Assembly (NCBI GenBank): GCA_027307045.1
Contig: DAHUXR010000008.1
Coordinates: 1-64,000 of the forward strand
Origin: Acidobacteriaceae bacterium
GTDB taxonomy: Bacteria > Acidobacteriota > Terriglobia > Terriglobales > Acidobacteriaceae
DNA: 64,000 nucleotides
Reading direction: 5' to 3'
Part shown: positions 15,572-24,806 of the stretch, piece after piece
Position numbering within the stretch: position 1 is the stretch's first letter
How the letters are laid out: each line of letters begins with the position of its first letter
Notes under the pieces: generated by a model
Database searches by the model: none
What the model was told of the DNA's origin: nothing
What the model saw: the letters and a program-made list of their open reading frames with translations, nothing else
Position numbers and translations under genes: made by a program

Positions 15572-16638
15572 TCGTGGGCGGAGGTCCCGCGGGATCATCC
15601 TGCGCCTGGGCTTTACGCTCTTCGGGATTGCACGTTGTAATCCTGGATAAAGCTAGTTTCCCGCGCAATAAAGTTTGCGGCGGCTGGATCACTCCGTGGG
15701 TATTGCAAGCCTTGGAAATCGACGCCGCAGATTATGCTTTGGGCCGCACCATGCAAGAGATTCGCGGCTTTCGCGTGAGTTCCATGGGAGCGCGGGAAGT
15801 CGGAATCCCATACGACCGCGTCATCAGCTATGGTATCCGCCGCTGTGAGTTTGACGAGTACCTGCTTCGCCGCTCCGGCTCGGAGATACGTGAAGGCGCG
15901 CCCATCAACAGGATCGAGCGATCAGGCGAGCACTGGATGGTCAATGGCGCAATCAAAGCCAGAATGCTGGTGGGGGCTGGGGGACATTTCTGCCCCGTGG
16001 CGCAGCACATGGGCAATAACAATTCAGATGAACCGGTGGTAGCGCAGGAAATTGAATTTGAGATGTCGCCTGACCAGGCGCGTCTCTGTAACATTCGGGC
16101 GGAGTTCCCCGAGCTTTATTTTTGCCCGGATTTACAAGGCTATGGCTGGTGTTTTCGCAAAGGTAATTTTCTGAATATAGGACTGGGCCGGCTTGACCAG
16201 CACGCGCTTTCTAAACACGTGGCTGACTTCCTCGGGTTACTGCGCGCCACAGGCAAAGTAGTTTTTGATCTTCCGGGCAAATTCCGCGGACATGCTTACC
16301 TGCTTTTCGGGTACAGCAAGCGGAAGGTGGTGGCTGATTCGGTAATGCTCATCGGAGATGCTGCGGGTCTTGCATTCCCTCAAAGTGGTGAAGGCATTCG
16401 GCCTGCGGTGGAATCAGGATTACTCGCGGCGAGTGTGATCCGGGCGGCCGAGGGACACTACAAAGCGGAAAGCCTGCAAGCTTATCCCGCGCTGCTTCGC
16501 AAGCAATGTGGCGGTGACAGGTCCGCGACAGCGCTGGCTTACGTACCTCATTGGTTGCGCAATGGCGTTGCGCACTTTTTGCTAAAAACACAGTGGTTTT
16601 GTCGTCGCGTGGTGGTGGAGAATTGGTTTCTTCGTTAA
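15550..16638 (+). CDS. FAD-dependent oxidoreductase, geranylgeranyl-reductase/FixC-like
   Basis: A 362-aa flavoprotein. It starts MDSCDVLIVGGGPAGSSCAWAL, the dinucleotide-binding GxGxxG fold, then has the FPRNKVCGGWITPW loop typical of geranylgeranyl-reductase-like proteins, and the second FAD motif VMLIGDAAGLAFPQSGEGI near residue 265. Such enzymes reduce isoprenoid or acyl chain double bonds, and halogenases share the fold; the halogenase WxWxIP motif is absent. ATG 15550 overlaps the cyclopropane synthase gene by 22 bp. It is convergent with the AraC gene at the end of the enediyne operon. Confidence 0.82.
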   Translation: MDSCDVLIVGGGPAGSSCAWALRSSGLHVVILDKASFPRNKVCGGWITPWVLQALEIDAADYALGRTMQEIRGFRVSSMGAREVGIPYDRVISYGIRRCEFDEYLLRRSGSEIREGAPINRIERSGEHWMVNGAIKARMLVGAGGHFCPVAQHMGNNNSDEPVVAQEIEFEMSPDQARLCNIRAEFPELYFCPDLQGYGWCFRKGNFLNIGLGRLDQHALSKHVADFLGLLRATGKVVFDLPGKFRGHAYLLFGYSKRKVVADSVMLIGDAAGLAFPQSGEGIRPAVESGLLAASVIRAAEGHYKAESLQAYPALLRKQCGGDRSATALAYVPHWLRNGVAHFLLKTQWFCRRVVVENWFLR

Positions 16639-16716
16639 TGCGGCGGCAAGGCTTATTTTCCGCACCTGTATAAAGGACAGTGGTAAGTGTATTCGGGTGC
16701 GTCTCTGCAATGCAGG

Positions 16717-17613
16717 CTACAGCGGTTTTGATAGCCTTGCTGCTCCTGCGCCGTCGCTAGCCTGTTGAGCGGGAAAGATTCCGTCCAGAGCAGGTATGGA
16801 AGGCCCTGAATTGTCGGTGCGTCGCCCGACTTTGATCTCTCGCATCAAGTCAGCCAGAAAAAGAAGAATTGGGGGATCGGTTGGCAACGGTGCGCGCAAA
16901 ATGAGATCTGTATCGCCAGAGACATCATCTTCGGACACACGGATGGCCTGTCCACCAGCGCGCAAAACCGAATCATGGCAAAAACAGTCGCGCGCCTGGA
17001 TTGGGAGTTCCATCCCAAGAGCAAACAGGAACGATTTGCCCTGTGGAGCACCCTGCATATGGTAGTCACCATTCGGTGCGGCAATCGTGCAGGCCAGCGG
17101 CTTGGATTGTGGAATCGGAGCGGCAAAGAGACCGAGACAGACAATTCCCTTGAAACCGTCCGGCACTATCACACGTCCTGAGAAACCGGGACCGGCACCA
17201 AGTTTGGCGTGCGGAGCCGGCAAGCTCTGGTGATCGCGTATGGCGTGGCGCGGCGATTGCGCCAGGGCGCGAAATTGGCGTGGCGAAACGCCAAAGGAGC
17301 CGGTAAATCTTCGAGTGAAAGTGCCTACGCTGCTGTAGCCCACGTCATAGCAGATGTCTATGACCTTGCTGCGGGTGTGCAAGAGCAAGTCCCGCGCGGC
17401 ATCCAGACGCAATGCGGAAAGGAAATGAAGTGGCGGCAGGCCAGTGACACTTCGAAAGGTGCGTGTGAAATGATACGGGCTGGCAAAGCCGATTTTAGCC
17501 AGCGAGCGCAATGACATTGGGTGCCCCATCTGCCCGCGCATGGCGGCGATGGCACGCTTTACCGATTCATAGTGCAGCCTCGTTGTTGATTCACGTACAA
17601 CTGCCTGGTCCAT
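16717..17613 (-). CDS. AraC-family transcriptional regulator
   Basis: A 298-aa regulator with the two-helix-turn-helix AraC DNA-binding domain at its N terminus (about 15-115: LRSLAKIGFASPYHFTRTF and DICYDVGYSSVGTFTRRFTGSFG). The rest (about 140-298) is a putative effector domain that I cannot assign. The AraC domain is N-terminal rather than C-terminal, as in Rob and similar proteins. ATG 17613 follows AAGGA at seven bases. It begins 39 bp after the thioesterase stop on the same strand, so it is probably the last gene of the enediyne-type operon and a candidate pathway regulator. Confidence 0.85.
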   Translation of the reverse strand: MDQAVVRESTTRLHYESVKRAIAAMRGQMGHPMSLRSLAKIGFASPYHFTRTFRSVTGLPPLHFLSALRLDAARDLLLHTRSKVIDICYDVGYSSVGTFTRRFTGSFGVSPRQFRALAQSPRHAIRDHQSLPAPHAKLGAGPGFSGRVIVPDGFKGIVCLGLFAAPIPQSKPLACTIAAPNGDYHMQGAPQGKSFLFALGMELPIQARDCFCHDSVLRAGGQAIRVSEDDVSGDTDLILRAPLPTDPPILLFLADLMREIKVGRRTDNSGPSIPALDGIFPAQQASDGAGAARLSKPL

Positions 17614-17652
17614 ATCGTTATCCTTTCCGCGCCACTGAAACACGCATCGTCA

Positions 17653-18087
17653 TCAGCGGGACGCCACCGGTTCAAGGAACCCGGCCAGGGCCCGACGCAG
17701 ACACTCAGGAACAGGCGATGGCGTAAGGCGCCCTTCATCGCGGCGCATGCACGCTATCTGCTGTTCCCCGCGCGCCACCAGCATCGGTTCAATTCCCTCC
17801 CGCCAGTATTCAAATCGCATTGTGATCCTGTTCTGCTGCATCTCTTCCAGGAACATTCGCACCGTCACCTCATCAAAAGCCTTTACTTCATCCAGAAAAG
17901 TACATGAGCAATGTAGCGTAATGAGCGCAAGCCCTTCCTCCAGTTGTTGAATGATTTCAGGAGCATGGTCACGGAGAAAATATTCCCGGGCCCTTCCCTG
18001 CCAGTGGAAATAATTGGTGAAGTAGACGTTTCCCGTCAGGTTCGTCTCTTCGAATCCAACAATCTGCTTGTATTCATAAAACTTCAT
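17653..18087 (-). CDS. tebC: enediyne-type thioesterase (TEBC / E10)
   Basis: A 144-aa hot-dog thioesterase of the enediyne family (CalE7, DynE7, SgcE10). The N terminus MKFYEYKQIVGFEETNLTGN and the following VYFTNYFHWQGRAREYFLRD match the family's active-site region, in which Asn and Arg side chains replace the usual acidic residue. In characterised systems it releases the polyene or beta-keto acid from the PKSE acyl carrier. ATG 18087 overlaps the PKSE stop by 14 bp, so translation is coupled. The ORF-track start at 18195 lies within pksE and is not the real one. Confidence 0.9.
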   Translation of the reverse strand: MKFYEYKQIVGFEETNLTGNVYFTNYFHWQGRAREYFLRDHAPEIIQQLEEGLALITLHCSCTFLDEVKAFDEVTVRMFLEEMQQNRITMRFEYWREGIEPMLVARGEQQIACMRRDEGRLTPSPVPECLRRALAGFLEPVASR

Positions 18088-21000
18088 GACGCCTGCCGGT
18101 GACAAAGGCAAATGCGACTTCGCCTTGGAAACCCTGAATCGACGTTCGAAAAGTCGCGGCCTGCAGTTCTCCTGACGAAAGAATGGTCCAGCCATCCGAT
18201 GTCTGGGTCTTGATTTGAAGATGTTGGTCGAAGGCTGCCCCGCATTTTCTCAGACTTTCTTTGAGAGTCCACGCTTGCGTGGACGCATCTTGCAATCGAC
18301 TATGGCTCTCAGTCGCAATCAATTGCGCCATTGACAGCCAGTGTTCACCCAGCAATCCTGTCCACGACGCATCGTCACGTTCTGTACACTGCTCCATATC
18401 GCAACCCACGAGCTGACGCGAGCGGGCGATGAGAATCAAGCTTGCGCAGTGCGAACGGGAGAGTTGGATTCCAGGGGCGACGCATTCTTCCGGCTTGCCG
18501 TCCGGCCGATGACAGGAACATTTGGAATCATGATTCGCCGTAACCTCATTCAAGGAAATACGTACATCGGTGGAGGGCAGGATCCCGCAAAGCCGACGCT
18601 CCAGATAGGGCGCAAGCAAAGCCGCCGGCCAGGCATCTTGCGTCTCAATGGGCGCAACGGCATGGAGGCGCAAGCCATTCCAGCGTTCGCAGATACGGCC
18701 GTCTGAATCTTCGACCCTTACGTCATAAATGAAATCATCGCCATTGTGCTGCCGTTCTTCGGCTGTAACGATAGCTGCCTGAGTTGTCCATGTTGCGCTT
18801 GCCGAGACCGAATCTACTCCGGTCGGCAGGACGGTTTTGTGAGGAATACAGGCCTGAACACAATGGATGACTGCGTCGTGAGACGCGGCATTGCCCAGTA
18901 TCATGTCGCCGGGAAGGTAACGCGCGAACCACTGCTGTTTTGCGGAACCGGAGATCCCCGCAACACAGCGCTTCGCTTCGAGCTCGTGATATGCAGTGAT
19001 TCGGCAGAAGCGGCCCTGATGAAAAAGAATGCGTCCGTAAATATCTCCTTCAGGAACGAGTGGAAGAATTTGCCGTTGTGTCAAGCCACCTACGGTCGGT
19101 TCCATGTCCAATCCCGACTTAGAGCCGAAAATACACTCGCCCGTTAAGTGGTCGACGTGAAACGACGTGGTTGAACTGCGCACCGCGACAACAATCACTC
19201 CTGGTCGGCGGCGCACAGCAGCTACCCGCAGCACAATCGATTTCCCCGGAGGAACAACGATGGGCCGATCGAAGCGGAGATTGTGAAACTGTGGCGATTG
19301 TTTAGTCTCTTCCAGCGCGCCTGCCACCTGCGCCATGGCTTCCATGCCCAGTACCGCCGGCAAAATTTGATCTCCCCGGAAACAGTGATCTTTCAGATAC
19401 GGATCAGTGTCGGCAGAAATTTCCGCATCCGCGATCAACTCGATACCGGGATAGTGCAGACGTACATTTTCCAGAAAACGCAGCAAAGGCAAATCAGAAT
19501 GGCCAAAGCCAAGCGTGGGCAATTGGCCGGTACGCCCTGTAACGATGCAGGATGCAGGCGCTCTCTCCCATGCAAGCATTTCCGGTAAACAGCTAAGCGC
19601 TTGATCGAGCGGCAGTGGCGTGATTCCCTGTTGCTGCAGAGACTCCAGAACGCCCAGGCGCTGGCCCATTCCCACGCCTGCCCAGACTGACCATTCCATA
19701 TTCAAACATCGGCAAACTGGATGCAGGCGCTGCCAATCTTCCACTTCCATCCTGAGCCACTCATTCGCGAGCCCGTAATGCCCTTCGCCTTGGAGCCCAG
19801 TCCTGCCAATGATCGAGCCGAAGACGAGGAGCAGACGGAGATTGTTCTGGTCCAGGGCCTGTAGCATGTTGCGCAGCGCTATTACCTTCACGTCTAACGT
19901 GATGCGTAAATCGCGTTCCGTAAGATCTGCAAGCTGTTTGGGATTATTGATTCCCGCTCCGTGAAGCACCGCTGTCACGGCTCCCATTTGCGACTGGATT
20001 CGTCGGATCGCTTCCTGCGCAGCGGTTTCATCAATTAGGTCGACCGGGAAATATGCGAATGCTACGTTGGCATTGCGAAAACGCTGCAGATTTCTTTGGA
20101 GTTCCTCATCGCGCTCAGGATGCGAACGTCCCAATAAGGCGAGACGGCACCCGAAAGTGCGGGCCAGAGTAAGCGCGCATTCCGCGGTAATTCCTTTGCC
20201 GCCTCCCGAGACCAGCAGCAAGTCACGGGCGCCTAAAGCCATCGCCGAATCGTTCCGCTCGGGCCAAAGCACTTTCAGCCGCGGCTCACGGCGAATTCCG
20301 TTCGCATCATAAACAGCTTCAGTAAAGCCTGATGCGGCCCTGGCTTCGCTAACTACCAACTCAGCCATTTGCGGCGAAGCCTCTGAAACATCAACCACTG
20401 TAACGGTCATTTTGCGATGTTCAAGGAACAATGAACGAGCAAGAGCTCCAGCACCGCCCCCATGCTGGACAAAAACAACGTCGTCAACTTTCTGATTCAC
20501 ACACGACTGGACTGAGCGCAGCAAGAATTCCGACGCCTCTACTGTGCGCAAGCGAGGGACGCAGCAAATAATTCCTCTGCCGGAAACCGATTCAAACTGC
20601 TGAGCCAGCGATTTTATGGAATCGCTTTGTTCTATTGCCATTACTTGCCACTGACTCGATCCACTTCGCGGCGAAGGGCGGATTCGAAGCGGTTTTTCTA
20701 CTAGCTCGATTCCCAAAGTTCGAATCCACGACTCCGCTCCGGCGGGATACTTTTGCTCGCCGCCGGAAGTCGCGCGGCTGCGGCTGCGTTCCAATATCTT
20801 CGCCGTCTCTGAGAGCGTGGCATTTGTGAATTCCATGGGAGAGACGGGCGCCACCGATCCGGACTGCTCGGCGGCTTCCAACACGATTTGGCTAATGCCG
20901 ATCGAGTTAAGATGAAGATCATCCAGAAAGCGGTTTTCAGGCAGGATCGTCTCCAGAGGAAGTTGCGTGCGTTGCGCGACCAACCTGCGCAGTGTTTCCA

Positions 21001-23818
21001 GCGCGGAAGCTTTCGGCGAGGTCGCAACTACTGGGAGCGGCTTGGCGGCTACTGGCAGAGCGGGCGCGATCGCAGGAGCAAAGCTCGTCTTCGGGATGCT
21101 TTCGCAAGGATTCTGCAGAAATTTATGCCTGTGCCGCAAATCAAATGGTCGATAAAAGCGATCTGCAAAAAGGGCTTTGGCCTGAACAGGCGCGCCCAGC
21201 GCAAACGCTGCCCCCGCGGCGGTCAACAATCCCCGCAACGAATCGCTTCCAACATTGAGCGCTACAGCGGGAATGTCAAATTGCCGCGACACTATGTCCG
21301 TCAATATCGATCCCGGCCCAACTTCGATCACCAGATCTGCCTCCGCAGCTATATCTCGGGCGGCCTTGGCGAACAGAACCGGCATAGTGATCTGGTCAGT
21401 GAGTAGCCGGCACAGGTCGGTATTTTCCTCAACGGCGGTTCCCGTTACCGTGGAAAAAATCCGTTTTGTTTTGTTTACATCGCCCAACCGCTCCGAGGTT
21501 AAATAAAGGGAGAACGCCGTTGCCGCATCGGCCATTAAAGGAGAGTGGAATGCGTGCGAAACAGGAAGCATGGTAGCGGTGACTCCATCAGCGTTCAGGC
21601 GGCCAAGAAAACGTTTCACCGCAAATGCTTTTCCGGAGACGACGGTCTGTGTGGGTGCATTGTCCGCGGCCACAACAATAGGATCGCCATTCAACCTGTG
21701 CCTTACATCTTCACAAGCAGCGCGGATGGATGCCATGCTGCCCGCGGGGTCTCCCAGCTGCGACATCAGACGTCCGCGCTCTGCGACCACCCGCAGCAGC
21801 GTCTCTTCATCCATGGCTCCGGCCCAGCACAGCGAGACGAGTTCTCCAAGGCTATGACCGGCCGCGACGCTTGCTTCAATGCCGAGCGAGCACAGCAATA
21901 GCAATCCAGCCATTGAAGCCGTAGCAATGCAGGGCTGCGCGACCGCAGTATCAAGACTCCAAACTTGCGGCAGACGGGCGCGCATATACATGTCGCGAAC
22001 CTTACTGAATCGCCGTGACCATATTCCGCCATTGGTATGCACAGGCGACGATTGTCCGGGAAAGAGGAAGCCAATGCGTGGAGGTGTGCCTGCTTTGCTT
22101 AGAAATATTCCCTGGCTACAGTCCATTTGCTTCGTGGCGCCCAATGCACAACAATCGCGCAGCACGTTGACGGCATGCTCCAGCTCCTGCGGAGTCGACG
22201 CAACAAATGCCGCCCGCAGTGCCTTTTGGTCGCTATCCAAGTCATTGGCGAGATGAGCCGCCAGATCGGTCATCTCCGCATAAGAAATCTCATTGGCAAG
22301 CAAGAAAATCTCATCGAGCTGTTCCGCCAGTTCAGCATGGCCCGAAGCTTGCAGCAAGAAAAGCTCGCAATCCTGTGCGGACGAAAGTCGCTGCTGCTCA
22401 AATCCCGTAAAACTCTTGCGACGTGAATGGTCCGCAGCCTCAAGCGTCACATGGGTGTTGATTCCGCCAAAACCAAATGCGCTTACGCCAGCGCGCGCGG
22501 GCGAGTCGCCCGGCCATAACTCGGCTTCTTGCATGATGCGAAGCGCAGGCCGCTCTTTGTTGAGTTCGGAATGAGGATGGTCGCAGCCTGTGTTGGGAGG
22601 AAGTACTTTTGCCTGCAAGACCATCGCAGTCTTTATCAAGCCGGCAACTCCGGCAGCTGCCTTGGTGTGGCCGATATTGGCTTTCACGGATCCGATGGCC
22701 GCCGCAGTGGCATGGTTACTTGCAGCTCTCCTTGCCTGTGAGAGCGCCTGTAACTCGACTGCATCACCGATGGCCGTTCCTGTTCCATGGCCTTCAAAAT
22801 AAGCAACGGAATCAATGCCGTACCCTGCACGACGATAGGCCCGATCAAGCGCGAGAAGCTGTCCGGACGACTCAGGCCGCGTGATGCCGCCACTGCCATC
22901 CGATGAGATACCCCAGCCGCGAATCACGGCGCGGACAGAATGCTGCTGCGCCATTGCTTCTTCACGCCGCATCAACACCACAAATCCGCAACCCTCGCCC
23001 GGCCAGAATCCAGACGACTGCTCATCGAACACCCGCATCTTGTCAACGGCTAAGGCGCCAAGCTTGGAAAAGCCGGCAAGTTCAAATGGGTCGAGGCTTA
23101 AATCAACGCCGCCGGCAAGAGCCACATCAACGTCTCCGGCCTGCAACGCGGAACAAGCATTAACAATAGCTAACAGACTAGAGGCGCACGCGCCATCCAC
23201 GACGTATCCGCCGCCCTTAAGATCAAAGTAATTGCAGATCCTGCCGGCAATCGTGTTGGAAAGACCGCCGGCCAGAGAGTCTTCAGTCGTGGCAGGAAAA
23301 GGGCTCTTGTACAGCGACTCAATTTCGACGAGCAGCCGGACGTTATCAGCGGAAAGTTTTCCTCCACCATTCTGGAGGGCAGCGCTGATCACCCGCCGAA
23401 CGTAAGGCCAGCGCAAGCGCATCAGGTTGGCGCGCGAGAACTCGCCTGTGAGCGTGTTGCCGACAAAAACTCCTGTGCGCTCACGCTGACCGGCACTGCC
23501 GTTTGACATTCCAGCATCCGTTAGCGCTTGGTCCGCGACATCGAGTGCAAGCCAATGGGAGAGATCGGTAGCGAGAAAAGTGTCGCCAGAAACTCGAAAA
23601 CGTACGCGATCAAATTCATAGTCTTCAAGCACAGCGGCCATCGTCACTGAAATAGCATCTTCGCGCTGCTGTGGCGCGGAATAGTCCTCGAGATTCAAGC
23701 GTAAGCGAGGAATGTGGCGGAAGGAGCGCCGCTGCGCCAGCACGTTCTCCCACAATTCCCGCGGAGAACGGGCTTCAGCATAGCGGCACGCCATACCGAC
23801 AATGGCAATTTCACTCAT
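18074..23818 (-). CDS. pksE: enediyne-type iterative polyketide synthase (PKSE)
   Basis: A 1914-aa iterative type I PKS with the domain order of enediyne synthases: KS, AT, ACP, KR, DH, integrated PPTase. The KS triad is C211 (VDGACASSLL), H344 (EGHGTGT) and H384 (NIGHTKAAAG). The AT has S656 (AGHSLGE) and H758 (SHAFHSPLM). The ACP serine is S972 in DDLHLNSIGIS. The KR has a GGGKGITAE nucleotide loop near 1205 and S1335, Y1348 and N1352. The DH has H1478 (DHCFRGDQILP) and a candidate D1648. The C-terminal PPTase has VGCDMEQ (D1807, E1809) and WTLKESLRK (E1854). Length and order match characterised PKSEs. Its ATG overlaps the UNBU stop as ATGA. Confidence 0.93.
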   Translation of the reverse strand: MSEIAIVGMACRYAEARSPRELWENVLAQRRSFRHIPRLRLNLEDYSAPQQREDAISVTMAAVLEDYEFDRVRFRVSGDTFLATDLSHWLALDVADQALTDAGMSNGSAGQRERTGVFVGNTLTGEFSRANLMRLRWPYVRRVISAALQNGGGKLSADNVRLLVEIESLYKSPFPATTEDSLAGGLSNTIAGRICNYFDLKGGGYVVDGACASSLLAIVNACSALQAGDVDVALAGGVDLSLDPFELAGFSKLGALAVDKMRVFDEQSSGFWPGEGCGFVVLMRREEAMAQQHSVRAVIRGWGISSDGSGGITRPESSGQLLALDRAYRRAGYGIDSVAYFEGHGTGTAIGDAVELQALSQARRAASNHATAAAIGSVKANIGHTKAAAGVAGLIKTAMVLQAKVLPPNTGCDHPHSELNKERPALRIMQEAELWPGDSPARAGVSAFGFGGINTHVTLEAADHSRRKSFTGFEQQRLSSAQDCELFLLQASGHAELAEQLDEIFLLANEISYAEMTDLAAHLANDLDSDQKALRAAFVASTPQELEHAVNVLRDCCALGATKQMDCSQGIFLSKAGTPPRIGFLFPGQSSPVHTNGGIWSRRFSKVRDMYMRARLPQVWSLDTAVAQPCIATASMAGLLLLCSLGIEASVAAGHSLGELVSLCWAGAMDEETLLRVVAERGRLMSQLGDPAGSMASIRAACEDVRHRLNGDPIVVAADNAPTQTVVSGKAFAVKRFLGRLNADGVTATMLPVSHAFHSPLMADAATAFSLYLTSERLGDVNKTKRIFSTVTGTAVEENTDLCRLLTDQITMPVLFAKAARDIAAEADLVIEVGPGSILTDIVSRQFDIPAVALNVGSDSLRGLLTAAGAAFALGAPVQAKALFADRFYRPFDLRHRHKFLQNPCESIPKTSFAPAIAPALPVAAKPLPVVATSPKASALETLRRLVAQRTQLPLETILPENRFLDDLHLNSIGISQIVLEAAEQSGSVAPVSPMEFTNATLSETAKILERSRSRATSGGEQKYPAGAESWIRTLGIELVEKPLRIRPSPRSGSSQWQVMAIEQSDSIKSLAQQFESVSGRGIICCVPRLRTVEASEFLLRSVQSCVNQKVDDVVFVQHGGGAGALARSLFLEHRKMTVTVVDVSEASPQMAELVVSEARAASGFTEAVYDANGIRREPRLKVLWPERNDSAMALGARDLLLVSGGGKGITAECALTLARTFGCRLALLGRSHPERDEELQRNLQRFRNANVAFAYFPVDLIDETAAQEAIRRIQSQMGAVTAVLHGAGINNPKQLADLTERDLRITLDVKVIALRNMLQALDQNNLRLLLVFGSIIGRTGLQGEGHYGLANEWLRMEVEDWQRLHPVCRCLNMEWSVWAGVGMGQRLGVLESLQQQGITPLPLDQALSCLPEMLAWERAPASCIVTGRTGQLPTLGFGHSDLPLLRFLENVRLHYPGIELIADAEISADTDPYLKDHCFRGDQILPAVLGMEAMAQVAGALEETKQSPQFHNLRFDRPIVVPPGKSIVLRVAAVRRRPGVIVVAVRSSTTSFHVDHLTGECIFGSKSGLDMEPTVGGLTQRQILPLVPEGDIYGRILFHQGRFCRITAYHELEAKRCVAGISGSAKQQWFARYLPGDMILGNAASHDAVIHCVQACIPHKTVLPTGVDSVSASATWTTQAAIVTAEERQHNGDDFIYDVRVEDSDGRICERWNGLRLHAVAPIETQDAWPAALLAPYLERRLCGILPSTDVRISLNEVTANHDSKCSCHRPDGKPEECVAPGIQLSRSHCASLILIARSRQLVGCDMEQCTERDDASWTGLLGEHWLSMAQLIATESHSRLQDASTQAWTLKESLRKCGAAFDQHLQIKTQTSDGWTILSSGELQAATFRTSIQGFQGEVAFAFVTGRRHEVL

Positions 23819-24789
23819 GCCTGTTTTAACCGCGCTACCTCAGCGGCGGCTGCCGGGATACGGACTTGCTCAATCGCTTCATCCTTTGATGAGCGCTTCC
23901 GTTTGAGCAGTGCGTACGCATGCAGGCTCAAGCCTCTTGTGGCACTGGTGAGCGCCAGTGCGATGAACAGCCCGAATACCACATGAACAACGAACAGCAA
24001 GGCATAAATTGTGGCCACAGAGAGCCCAAATGCCGCCTGTCGAGCAGGCTTGATGGGCGTGGTAGCGGGATCAGGAATCATGTAGAGCGAGAACAGGATG
24101 AAACCGGCGCTCGTCATGGGAAGGAATGGCACAGCCAGCGGCATGCCAAAGGCTATTTTTCGGATCAGCGCCTGCGCGGCGAAGCCCAAAAACCAGGCCA
24201 GTACCAGAGGCAATCTTCCCGTAAACTTTGCGTGAATGATCGTTCCGGTAACCAGGATAAACGCTGGGATCAGCCAGTGACCTAAACCCGTAACGTTCTC
24301 GGTAAATTGGTACGGAGGCGCAAGACCCGCGGCCGGAAGCAGCAACAGCGTTACGGTAATTCCCAAATTGGAAGGATTGAAAATGTGCTGCGTCTGTCCG
24401 TTGCCAATGGGTGCGCGGAAAAGCACTTTTGAAGCCAGTGAGAGTGCGACCGCAAACACAATTGGCGCAAGCCGCGAGTTCGCATAAATCAGCATGGCGC
24501 AGGCCAATCCGGGAATGATGCAAGGCGGAAGAAAATTCACAACATTCGCTGTGCTTCCGGCGAACCTCGGCGCTCGCTGATTCATGCGGGCATCCAGCCA
24601 TTCCAGGAAAAAAGCAACAGCGCAGGCCGCCAATACGCCGACGATCGGCTGTGCATAGGATTGCTCAAAGCCAAGCACCGTATCGCCAAGAATGGTCCAT
24701 GCGATGAGCAAAATTGTGAAATACCAAAGCGCGAAGAAACGCATTTTTGGATCTTTGCGCGGATAGAAGTTGAGCGTTGCGTAAGTCAT
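23815..24789 (-). CDS. unbU: enediyne cassette membrane protein UNBU / E5 (RnfD/NqrB-like)
   Basis: A 324-aa polytopic protein with roughly eight to ten hydrophobic segments and the RnfD/NqrB-like block FNPSNLGITVTLLLLPAAGL. UNBU/E5 proteins are universal in enediyne clusters and always sit next to PKSE. The biochemical role is unproven; transport or redox coupling at the membrane has been suggested. Its TGA overlaps the PKSE ATG (ATGA), and it starts 17 bp after UNBV ends. A basic tail (KRKRSSKDEAIEQ) is probably cytoplasmic. Confidence 0.88.
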   Translation of the reverse strand: MTYATLNFYPRKDPKMRFFALWYFTILLIAWTILGDTVLGFEQSYAQPIVGVLAACAVAFFLEWLDARMNQRAPRFAGSTANVVNFLPPCIIPGLACAMLIYANSRLAPIVFAVALSLASKVLFRAPIGNGQTQHIFNPSNLGITVTLLLLPAAGLAPPYQFTENVTGLGHWLIPAFILVTGTIIHAKFTGRLPLVLAWFLGFAAQALIRKIAFGMPLAVPFLPMTSAGFILFSLYMIPDPATTPIKPARQAAFGLSVATIYALLFVVHVVFGLFIALALTSATRGLSLHAYALLKRKRSSKDEAIEQVRIPAAAAEVARLKQA

Positions 24790-24806
24790 AAGTTTCTCCG
24801 CCTTTC

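Noticed and set aside
15550-16638. Reading the FAD oxidoreductase as a flavin-dependent halogenase of the PKSE pathway
   Set aside because: The halogenase WxWxIP motif is absent, and the gene overlaps a CFA-like gene rather than joining the operon.
18084-23370. Numerous plus- and minus-strand ORFs inside pksE
   Set aside because: All overlap the PKSE frame, in which all catalytic motifs lie at the expected spacing.
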